From Candidatus Fischerbacteria bacterium RBG_13_37_8 (GTDB lineage: Bacteria; Acidobacteriota; HRBIN11; MFGW01), in assembly GCA_001780385.1 (NCBI GenBank), contig MFGW01000180.1, forward strand, positions 81,999 through 87,550: a DNA stretch of 5,552 bases. The letters run 5' to 3'. This document shows, one piece after another, positions 1-5,377 of the stretch (the stretch's first letter is position 1; each line of letters begins with the position of its first letter). The notes beneath the pieces are model-generated. The model saw only the letters and a program-made list of their open reading frames with translations, was not told where the DNA came from and did no database searches. Position numbers and translations under genes: made by a program.

Positions 1-583
1 AAGTCCATTTATCAAGTTGTTCTTCGCCAAACAGTGAGGTCATTAAAGAAAGATCCCTTGTAATTGGCAAAGAACCATGCTGCAGAAAAATATTCTTATA
101 ATATCTTTGCGCACTGCCTATTAATTTTTTATTGTTTACAGATATCTCATAATATGATGGTTCGGAGAAACAAAAGAGTGCTTTCTTGTCAGAGACATTT
201 TTTTGGCTTAATTCAATTTTCAATCCCATATTTTGAAATGCATTTGAAAATGCTATGGCAATAGAATGATACACTTTCAGCACATCACGTTCTGATGAAA
301 AAATTGAATAAGGGGCTACGATGCTGTACGTTATTTCATCATCATGAAGCACTGCTCGTCCACCGGTTGGTCGTCTTACAATTGTGACATCATGTGCTTT
401 GCAAAATTCTTGTGTTTCCTGTGGTGATTTCTGAAAATAGCCCAATGAGAGTGTTGGTTTTTTCCATTGATAAAAGCGCAGTGTCGGTATTTTCACTTTT
501 TCATAGCAGGTCAGCATAGCTTTATCGAGCGCCATATTGCGCCAGCCAGCAAGTTTATTGTTATTAATTAATCGCCATTCCAT
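1..583 (-). CDS. lipM: Lipoate/octanoate protein transferase, LipM/LplA family (C-terminus cut off by the window edge)
   Basis: The first 194 codons are present; the 3' end runs off the left edge. The family transfers lipoyl or octanoyl groups to a lysine of GcvH or of E2 subunits of 2-oxoacid dehydrogenases, in the cytosol. Visible marks are MEWRLI at the N-terminus, the family signature RRPTGGRAVLHDDEITYS (about residues 70-87), CFSEPSYYE (138-146), and KKLIGSAQR followed by LQHGS (152-171). Cys138 in CFSEPS sits where LipM octanoyltransferases carry their catalytic cysteine, and Lys153 matches the conserved lysine before GSAQ. This favours LipM over an ATP-dependent LplA, but the missing C-terminus would help decide. 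The ATG at 581-583 gives the expected N-terminus. No clear Shine-Dalgarno precedes it, because a REP-like hairpin ends 10 bp upstream. The gene follows an aldehyde dehydrogenase in the same direction across a 148-bp gap. The protein family is secure; the exact reaction is an inference. Confidence 0.88.
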   Translation of the reverse strand, partial: MEWRLINNNKLAGWRNMALDKAMLTCYEKVKIPTLRFYQWKKPTLSLGYFQKSPQETQEFCKAHDVTIVRRPTGGRAVLHDDEITYSIVAPYSIFSSERDVLKVYHSIAIAFSNAFQNMGLKIELSQKNVSDKKALFCFSEPSYYEISVNNKKLIGSAQRYYKNIFLQHGSLPITRDLSLMTSLFGEEQLDKWT

Positions 584-593
584 AGATACCAGA

Positions 594-620
594 GGGCAGA
601 CGCATAGGTCTGCCCCTACA
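594..620 (-). repeat. REP-like hairpin unit 1 (nearest lipM)
   Basis: Perfect 8-bp inverted repeat GGGCAGAC (594-601) and GTCTGCCC (608-615) around a 6-nt loop. On the minus strand it is preceded by TGTAG (616-620). A GTAG tetranucleotide at the foot of a short palindrome is the hallmark of REP elements mobilised by RAYT (IS200/IS605-like Y1) transposases. No such transposase is in the window, so the class assignment is an inference. The unit ends 10 bp before the lipM start codon. Confidence 0.75.
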
Positions 621-646
621 ATATTCTGTAAGGAATTACCGTAAAA

Positions 647-672
647 GGGCGAACACGAGGTTCGCCCCTACA
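647..672 (-). repeat. REP-like hairpin unit 2 (middle)
   Basis: Perfect 8-bp inverted repeat GGGCGAAC (647-654) and GTTCGCCC (660-667) around a 5-nt loop, with TGTAG on the minus strand at 668-672. Compared with unit 1, the core of the left arm changes from CAGA to CGAA and the right arm from TCTG to TTCG, so pairing is preserved although the primary sequence differs. It starts 53 bp after unit 1. Confidence 0.75.
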
Positions 673-696
673 AGTTCCTTCGGGATTGGCACGATA

Positions 697-723
697 GGGC
701 AGACGCATGGATCTGCCCCTACA
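697..723 (-). repeat. REP-like hairpin unit 3 (nearest the aldehyde dehydrogenase stop)
   Basis: Inverted repeat GGGCAGA (697-703) and TCTGCCC (712-718), 7 bp, with TGTAG on the minus strand at 719-723. It differs from unit 1 at only two positions (AGG versus GGA near the loop), one of which breaks the eighth base pair. It starts 50 bp after unit 2 and ends 8 bp before the aldehyde dehydrogenase stop codon, so on the minus strand it is the first structure in the 3' tail of that mRNA. It could protect the 3' end or slow RNA polymerase, but there is no U-tract to mark a classical terminator. Confidence 0.7.
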
Positions 724-731
724 GTAATTAT

Positions 732-2216
732 TTATGCGTCGATTTGGGCGCGTTGCAATTTTCCGCTGAAATCGATGTAGACCGATTTCCATTCCGAGAA
801 CATGTCAAGCACCTGTATACCGCCTTCGCGATGCCCATTGCCGGTTGCATTGGTGCCGCCAAACGGCAGATGTACTTCGGCTCCAATGGTAGGTGAATTT
901 ATGTATGTGATTCCCGTGTAGATATCCCGAATTGCTTGGAACGCATGATTCACGCTTTGAGTATAGACTGAGGAAGATAGTCCGTAGGCGCTGTCATTAA
1001 CTATTTCAATAGCATCATCTATATCTTTTGCTTCAATAACTGAAACTACAGGACCAAATATTTCTTCCTGTGCTATTCTCATTTTGCGTGTTACTTCAGC
1101 AAAAATTGTTGGTTGGAAGAACCATCCTTTCGCATAATCGCCGTCGGTTAATTTATTTCCACCGCATACTAATTTTGCGCCATCTTTTTTACCAATCTCA
1201 ACATATTCTGCAACAGTTTCCTGTTGTGATTTGCTTACTAATGGACCCATTTGTGTTTCTGGATTTAAGCCATTGCCCACTTTCAGTGCTTTTGCTTTTT
1301 CAATAAATGCATCGAGAAATTTTTTCATAATATTTTTATGAACGATGATTCTGCTGGTAGCGGTGCATCTTTGACCGGTAGTACCGAACGAGCCCCATAA
1401 AGCTCCTTCCAGTGCCATTTCTAGATTTGCATCATCCATTACTACCATGGCATTTTTACCGCCCATTTCAAGCGATACTTTTTTAAACGAGGAGGCACAC
1501 ATCTCATTTAATTGTGCTCCTATATCAGACGAACCGGTAAATGACACTATTTTTATATCAGGATGACTTACTAATGGTGCTCCCACTGTAGAGCCACTCC
1601 CTGTTATAAAACTGACTACTCCCTTCGGAATACCTGCTTCTTCACAAAGCTTCACTAAATTATATGCGGAAAGAGGGGTATCGGTTGCCGGTTTAAATAT
1701 CACGGCATTTCCGCATACCAGTGCAGGGATCATCTTCCATGATGGTATTGCCATGGGAAAATTCCACGGTGTAATCATTGCGACTAATCCGCAGGGGATT
1801 CTTATGCTCATCTGGAATTTATTCATCATTTCTGAAGGTGTAGTATGTCCAATCAACCTTCTACCTTCACCTGCAATAAAATAAGTCATATCTATTGCTT
1901 CCTGCACATCGCCCCTGGTTTCTATAAGTATTTTGCCCATTTCCCTCGTCATATCACGTGCTAATTCTTCCTTGTTTTTCACTATTAACGCTGCTAAATT
2001 AAAAAGAATTTCTGCACGTTTTGGCGCAGGGACCAGTCTCCATTTTTTATAGGCTTCCTTTGCTGCCGCTATTGCTTTGTTCACATCAGCCAGACCTGAT
2101 TTTGGAAAAAGACCAATCACTTCATCCCAATTTGCAGGATTGCGGTTCTCAAAATATTCACCGGTGGAGGGTTCTACCCATTCTCCTCCAATGAAATTTT
2201 TATAATGCTGTACCAT
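732..2216 (-). CDS. NAD(P)-dependent aldehyde dehydrogenase (ALDH superfamily), substrate unknown
   Basis: A full-length protein of 494 residues, normal for the superfamily, which oxidises aldehydes to carboxylates in the cytosol. Visible elements, numbered from the chosen start, are the oxyanion-hole motif TPWNFP (Asn152), cofactor-binding FKPA (Lys175), the glycine motif FTGSSDIG (226-233), the general base in LEMGGKN (Glu250), the catalytic cysteine in GTTGQRCTATSR (Cys284), and EEIFGPV (Glu385). All catalytic residues are present. The C-terminal stretch IGAEVHLPFGGTNATGNGHREGG reminds me of an uncharacterised ALDH subfamily, but I cannot assign a substrate. I chose the ATG at 2214-2216 over the in-frame ATG at 2226-2228 because a GGAGG sequence stands 5 nt before the former and overlaps the latter, which has no ribosome site. 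The longer form would add MEDK. The gene follows bactofilin across an 81-bp gap holding inverted repeats and is followed by the REP array. Confidence 0.93.
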   Translation of the reverse strand: MVQHYKNFIGGEWVEPSTGEYFENRNPANWDEVIGLFPKSGLADVNKAIAAAKEAYKKWRLVPAPKRAEILFNLAALIVKNKEELARDMTREMGKILIETRGDVQEAIDMTYFIAGEGRRLIGHTTPSEMMNKFQMSIRIPCGLVAMITPWNFPMAIPSWKMIPALVCGNAVIFKPATDTPLSAYNLVKLCEEAGIPKGVVSFITGSGSTVGAPLVSHPDIKIVSFTGSSDIGAQLNEMCASSFKKVSLEMGGKNAMVVMDDANLEMALEGALWGSFGTTGQRCTATSRIIVHKNIMKKFLDAFIEKAKALKVGNGLNPETQMGPLVSKSQQETVAEYVEIGKKDGAKLVCGGNKLTDGDYAKGWFFQPTIFAEVTRKMRIAQEEIFGPVVSVIEAKDIDDAIEIVNDSAYGLSSSVYTQSVNHAFQAIRDIYTGITYINSPTIGAEVHLPFGGTNATGNGHREGGIQVLDMFSEWKSVYIDFSGKLQRAQIDA

Positions 2217-2221
2217 TTTAT

Positions 2222-2226
2222 CCTCC
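2222..2226 (-). promoter_or_regulatory. Ribosome binding site that decides the aldehyde dehydrogenase start
   Basis: GGAGG on the minus strand, five bases (ATAAA) before the ATG at 2214-2216. The upstream in-frame ATG at 2226-2228 shares its G with this site and has only AT-rich sequence before it, so initiation at the downstream ATG is the better reading. Confidence 0.75.
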
Positions 2227-2231
2227 ATTTA

Positions 2232-2269
2232 TCATTCAAGAATGAGACACACGTCTCATATTCTCATTC
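2232..2269 (-). repeat. Overlapping, mutually exclusive inverted repeats in the leader of the aldehyde dehydrogenase gene
   Basis: Three inverted repeats share the same bases: TCATTC/GAATGA (2232-2237 and 2240-2245), ATGAGAC/GTCTCAT (2242-2248 and 2253-2259, 4-nt loop), and GAATGAGA/TCTCATTC (2240-2247 and 2262-2269). Only some can form at once. They lie between the bactofilin stop and the aldehyde dehydrogenase ribosome site. No long U-tract follows on the minus strand, so this is not a standard terminator. It could be an operator or a leader structure; function is unproven. Confidence 0.5.
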
Positions 2270-2297
2270 CTGGCTTTCAAAATAATGAAAAAAAATC

Positions 2298-2783
2298 TTA
2301 TTTCGTTGTTTTTTTTGCTTCTTCTTTCTTCGGAGGTTCTTCGCTTATCTGAGGTATCTTATCAAATTTTGGTGCTGTTTCAGGTTTCGATGACATATCA
2401 ATATTACCTTTAAAATAAGCTGATTCTGAGACCGACAATTTTGGTGAACTAATATTACCTTCAATATGTGCAGTAGATTCAAGTTCTATTTTTGTACTGG
2501 CATATACATTTCCGACTATTCTTCCTGCTACTTTTATAACTGGGGCATGCAGATCAGCTTTTAAGTTTCCTTGCGTACCGATAACAATCAATTTGCTGGA
2601 CTGTATAGCACCTTCAATAGTGCCTTCTATGAACATTTCTTCCTCGGCTATTATTTCACCTTTAATACGCATTGTCTTCCCTACGACTGATTTATGTACT
2701 GTTTCCGCTGTTGTTGGATGGCTACGTTCTATTTTGGGAATTGGTTCCGGTTCCGTCTTTTTCTCATCTTTAAAAAATCCCAT
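2298..2783 (-). CDS. Bactofilin family cytoskeletal protein
   Basis: A 161-residue bactofilin (DUF583/CcmA family), a size typical of the family. Bactofilins polymerise without nucleotide into filaments near the cytoplasmic membrane that scaffold cell-wall enzymes, stalks or polar structures. The core at about residues 33-130 has the expected short repeating beta-helix pattern of small and hydrophobic residues: GKTMRIKGEI, MFIEGTIEGAI, KVAGRIVGNVYAS, AHIEGNISS, AYFKGNI. It is flanked by disordered tails: a short charged N-terminus starting MGFFKDEKK, which may serve as a membrane-targeting end as in other bactofilins, and a C-terminal tail rich in Pro, Glu and Lys ending in KKEEAKKTTK. The ATG at 2781-2783 has a GGAG (2792-2795) 8 nt upstream. 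The gene lies 77 bp after a tRNA-Gly on the same strand, with a small GC hairpin just before its ribosome site. It might be read from the tRNA promoter or from its own weak one; I see no strong promoter in the gap. Confidence 0.93.
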   Translation of the reverse strand: MGFFKDEKKTEPEPIPKIERSHPTTAETVHKSVVGKTMRIKGEIIAEEEMFIEGTIEGAIQSSKLIVIGTQGNLKADLHAPVIKVAGRIVGNVYASTKIELESTAHIEGNISSPKLSVSESAYFKGNIDMSSKPETAPKFDKIPQISEEPPKKEEAKKTTK

Positions 2784-2798
2784 GATTCATACTCCAAT

Positions 2799-2818
2799 CC
2801 GCTCATGCGGTTTTTTTT
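2799..2818 (+). terminator. Possible short intrinsic terminator on the plus strand (or leader hairpin of bactofilin)
   Basis: CCGC (2799-2802) and GCGG (2807-2810) with a TCAT loop, followed on the plus strand by eight T (2811-2818). Hairpin plus T-tract is the form of an intrinsic terminator, but the stem is only 4 bp and no plus-strand gene precedes it. It could stop antisense transcription from the bactofilin gene towards the tRNA. Read on the minus strand it is a hairpin ending three bases before the bactofilin GGAG, where it might affect translation. Confidence 0.35.
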
Positions 2819-2860
2819 ATACCTTTGCATTGTCATAAACATCTAAAGAGCAATAAACAA

Positions 2861-2935
2861 TGGAGCGGGAAACGGGATTCGAACCCGCGACCTCAAGCTT
2901 GGGAAGCTTGCACTCTACCGCTGAGTTATTCCCGC
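2861..2935 (-). tRNA. tRNA-Gly, anticodon CCC, CCA encoded
   Basis: A complete 75-nt cloverleaf on the minus strand. The acceptor stem pairs GCGGGAA (5' end at 2935) with TTCCCGC; the discriminator is U, followed by an encoded CCA (2861-2863). The D arm CTC-AGCGGTA-GAG, anticodon stem CAAGC/GCTTG with loop TTCCCAA, variable loop AGGTC, and T arm with TTCGAAT are all standard. The anticodon CCC is at 2901-2903 and reads GGG glycine codons. A near-consensus promoter ends 9 bp before its 5' end. It sits between the ABC permease and bactofilin genes on the same strand. Confidence 0.97.
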
Positions 2936-2944
2936 TTAATTGCT

Positions 2945-2973
2945 ATTATAGAAAAAACTACTATCTCAGTCAA
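2945..2973 (-). promoter_or_regulatory. Sigma70-type promoter of tRNA-Gly, embedded in the end of the permease gene
   Basis: On the minus strand, TTGACT (2968-2973, five of six bases of the -35 consensus), a 17-bp spacer ending in a T-run, and a perfect TATAAT (2945-2950). The -35 box overlaps the last codons and stop of the permease gene. The -10 box ends 9 bp before the mature tRNA 5' end, so the start of transcription should fall only about 2-4 nt upstream of the tRNA. Position, spacing and sequence together make this convincing without experimental data. Confidence 0.82.
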
Positions 2974-4639
2974 ATACAGAAAAAGAATGACCTTCCATAT
3001 AGTTCATTCCAATTCTTAAGGGGATATAGTAACATAACAATGCAAAAATTAATGCTCCGCAATGAAATATCCATTCAGAAGGAGCTGAGACTGAATATCC
3101 CAATTGTTCCTTAAAACTTAAATAAACGGGGTACGCTTCAATTAAAATAATAAAACCAATCGCGCCAAAACTTAACACCATGAAAAGAATTCCGCCAAAT
3201 GTCGATGCTAATTTAATAGGATTATCAATAGTAAAATCCTTGAATATGGCACCTAATCCTAAACCCAGCCCGAGTATTGCTATTACAAATTCAAAATTAA
3301 TTGCTGCCGAAATTATCATAATTTTTAAGCTCGCTCCTAAATAATAATTTGACAACCATATGATAACCTGGCTCGTGCTAAACAGAATAAAAAAATATAA
3401 CACCTTCTTTATTTGAAAATATTTCTTCATATCTATCGGACTGGTGAACAATATCCAAGACGCCTGTCTCTCCAAACTAATCGAAGGAAAGACAAATCTC
3501 ATACCGAGCGCCGCAAGTACAAAGCCCGATAATGCAATATTAATATATGCTATGATAATTTGTGCCGACGGAACCGGCACCGGTATATTTTTTATATTAT
3601 AAATATACACTATTATCAATGCTATCAGCAAAAATATTTGCGACCATTGCGTTGGATCACGCGAAAATATCACCAGTTCTTTGACCAGCAATGCCCGAGA
3701 AGAAGTCTTAAACCACTTTAATTTCCAAATAATCTTTGATACTTTATTCGGTTTTATATTTCCTTGCAAGGTTGATTGTGAACGATTCCAGCTTCTCGCA
3801 TACACTGTCTTTAAAACTATGCTCAGAAAGACAATGCCAATTAAATTAAAACCAACTATGTACCCATCGTACCTGAGAAATGATCCCCAATCTTGCTTTG
3901 CCAATGAAGTAATAGAAGCTGCCAGCCAAAAATGCGGATAATTCTTTACCGCAGGTTCACTTATGCTGTTTAATAACAGGATAAAATCCATGGTGGAAAC
4001 CGGATTTATCAATTTTTCCGGATTCATCATGCGGAATAAAAATACGAGTATAATAAATACTACGGCTAAAAGACCGGTTAAAAATTGATGTACTCTTCTG
4101 ATTGGCAGGTACGCCACTAATATGACTGTTATAGCAGTACCTATGAGACAGGGACCTATCACAAAAATAAGAAACATAACCACTGCGGCTATGATTACAT
4201 GTATTTCGAAAGCAAAATTCCTCCCATAAGCAACCAGGGCTGGCATCGCTAATAAAATCAACAAATAAGAACTGTAGAGCACTGTTTCAATCGCTTTCTT
4301 CGTAAAAATGCGCCACCTTGCTATGGGCAATGTATAGAGTAATTGTAATTCGCGCGAATTAAAAAATGTTGAGATTGAAGTAATGAGACTGCTCAATATT
4401 ATCATGGAAAAAACAGTAAGAAATACCATGGAAAAAAATCGTTCCACAAGACCATGAATAAAAAATAACGGAAATTGTTCCAACCCGGCAAGATATGAAA
4501 ATATTTTATTGAAAAACCAGAAAGCGAACGCCATGAAGGCAGCACTTCCCACTACTCCAAACACTAACCTCGAATGAGTTTTGGAGCCTCCCTTCTTGAT
4601 ATAATTGATTGCTACAGTAAGATATAAACGGATAAACAT
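2966..4639 (-). CDS. ABC-2-like exporter permease with two similar halves
   Basis: A 557-residue, highly hydrophobic integral membrane protein with about twelve predicted helices in two sets of six (roughly 25-200 and 262-541), joined by a basic cytoplasmic stretch around 280-320 (RSWNRSQST to SRALLVKEL). It is the membrane half of the ABC transporter whose ATPase is encoded just upstream. Each half holds a matching segment in about the same place after a helix: SRELQLLYTLPIARWRIF (95-112) and SLERQASWILFTSPIDMKKYF (388-408). These probably form the coupling region touching the ATPase, as in the large two-domain ABC-2-like putative exporter permeases. The substrate cannot be told. The ATG at 4637-4639 lies 6 bp after the ATPase stop with no clear Shine-Dalgarno, so translation is probably coupled. 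The last codons contain the promoter of the next gene, tRNA-Gly. Family membership is judged from fold pattern and context more than from a diagnostic motif. Confidence 0.85.
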   Translation of the reverse strand: MFIRLYLTVAINYIKKGGSKTHSRLVFGVVGSAAFMAFAFWFFNKIFSYLAGLEQFPLFFIHGLVERFFSMVFLTVFSMIILSSLITSISTFFNSRELQLLYTLPIARWRIFTKKAIETVLYSSYLLILLAMPALVAYGRNFAFEIHVIIAAVVMFLIFVIGPCLIGTAITVILVAYLPIRRVHQFLTGLLAVVFIILVFLFRMMNPEKLINPVSTMDFILLLNSISEPAVKNYPHFWLAASITSLAKQDWGSFLRYDGYIVGFNLIGIVFLSIVLKTVYARSWNRSQSTLQGNIKPNKVSKIIWKLKWFKTSSRALLVKELVIFSRDPTQWSQIFLLIALIIVYIYNIKNIPVPVPSAQIIIAYINIALSGFVLAALGMRFVFPSISLERQASWILFTSPIDMKKYFQIKKVLYFFILFSTSQVIIWLSNYYLGASLKIMIISAAINFEFVIAILGLGLGLGAIFKDFTIDNPIKLASTFGGILFMVLSFGAIGFIILIEAYPVYLSFKEQLGYSVSAPSEWIFHCGALIFALLCYYIPLRIGMNYMEGHSFSVFD

Positions 4640-4645
4640 AGCACT

Positions 4646-5377
4646 TTACAGAGAACCAGAGGTAAGCTGCAAAAATATTTCTTCCAAAGGAGAATCGGGC
4701 AATAAGGCTTTTTGTTTTATTTCCTGGAATGTCCCCATAGCAACCAGATTTCCTTTATGGATTATGCCAAGCAAATCACAAATTTTTTCAGCTTCCGAAA
4801 GTGAATGGGTGGACATAAAAACAGTATTGCCTTTGGCTGCAAAATCAGTCAGCACCGTGCGAATCAATCGCATTCCCAGCGGATCTAAACCTGCTAATGG
4901 CTCATCAATTATTATTGCCAAAGGCTGATGAATAAGTGCAGCAGCAAAAAGTAATCGTTGCCGCATGCCATGTGAAAAACTCTCGATCAATGAATCTTTC
5001 CATTGCAATAAACTGAATAATTCCAAATACTCATGAATGACATGATATTGATTCATATTCGAATCTGTATTAAAAACATTTACTATAAACTGAAGGAATT
5101 CAAATGCAGTAAGTTTTTCATATAAATATCCTTTATCTGGCACATAACCAAAGCATTGTTTTGCCTGGATATTTTGTTTATCAATATCATAGCCTGCAAT
5201 CAAAATCTGTCCGCTTGTTGGTTTCATGAGGCCTGTCATTATTTTTATAGTTGTGGTTTTGCCAGCGCCATTGGGACCCAAAAATCCAAATATTTTTCCC
5301 TTCGGTATCGTCATGCTAAGATTATTCACCGCTGTAAGTTCACCATATTTCTTTGTCAGATTCTTTATCTCAATCAT
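4646..5377 (-). CDS. ABC transporter ATP-binding protein (ABC-2 exporter type)
   Basis: A 243-residue single nucleotide-binding domain, the size usual for stand-alone ABC ATPases that pair with an ABC-2 permease at the cytoplasmic face. Motifs in order are Walker A GPNGAGKT (34-41, Lys40), the Q-loop region CFGYVPDKGYLYEKLT (75-90), signature SHGMRQR (135-141) in place of LSGGQQR, Walker B IIIDEP (155-160, catalytic Glu159), D-loop AGLDP (162-166) and the switch histidine in STHSLSEAE (His191). All catalytic residues are intact. At the Q-loop the usual glutamine is replaced by Asp81, a change I recall in other exporter ATPases with GYVPDE-type sequences. The start codon overlaps the stop of the upstream small gene in ATGA, and no strong ribosome site is present, so translational coupling is likely. 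The permease follows 6 bp later. Substrate is unknown; the type suggests export of a lipid, peptide or drug, which is inference. Confidence 0.95.
   Translation of the reverse strand: MIEIKNLTKKYGELTAVNNLSMTIPKGKIFGFLGPNGAGKTTTIKIMTGLMKPTSGQILIAGYDIDKQNIQAKQCFGYVPDKGYLYEKLTAFEFLQFIVNVFNTDSNMNQYHVIHEYLELFSLLQWKDSLIESFSHGMRQRLLFAAALIHQPLAIIIDEPLAGLDPLGMRLIRTVLTDFAAKGNTVFMSTHSLSEAEKICDLLGIIHKGNLVAMGTFQEIKQKALLPDSPLEEIFLQLTSGSL

Noticed and set aside
64..264. Plus-strand open frame of 66 codons
   Set aside because: It lies antisense inside the lipM coding region, whose minus-strand frame carries clear family motifs. It has no recognisable domain.
1..583. Biotin protein ligase (BirA) as identity of the left-edge gene
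   Set aside because: The RRPTGGRAVLHD signature, the Cys in CFSEPS and KKLIGSAQR belong to the lipoate/octanoate branch; BirA has GRGRRGR-type sequence instead.
594..723. Possible CRISPR array (three repeats at about 50-bp spacing)
   Set aside because: The repeats are short palindromes that differ in sequence between units, the intervening segments resemble one another in part, only three units exist, and no cas gene is near. REP-like elements explain them better.
1070..1306. Plus-strand open frame of 78 codons
   Set aside because: Antisense to the aldehyde dehydrogenase body, with composition typical of a shadow frame.
2287..2316. A8 and T8 runs flanking the bactofilin stop as a terminator
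   Set aside because: The only stem would be A-U pairs around a 13-nt loop, too weak to call. The lysine-coding A-run explains one side.
2819..2860. Separate promoter for bactofilin (TTGTTT, 17 bp, TATGAC on the minus strand, or the TATAAA near 2817-2822)
   Set aside because: Both boxes of the first match only three and four of six consensus bases, and the TATAAA has no acceptable -35 partner. Too weak to list in AT-rich DNA.
2825..3114. Two plus-strand open frames across the tRNA region, one containing GFEPATSSLGS-like text
   Set aside because: They are translations of the tRNA-Gly antisense strand plus the permease end. GFEPATS-type peptides are a well-known artefact of reading through tRNA T-arm sequence.
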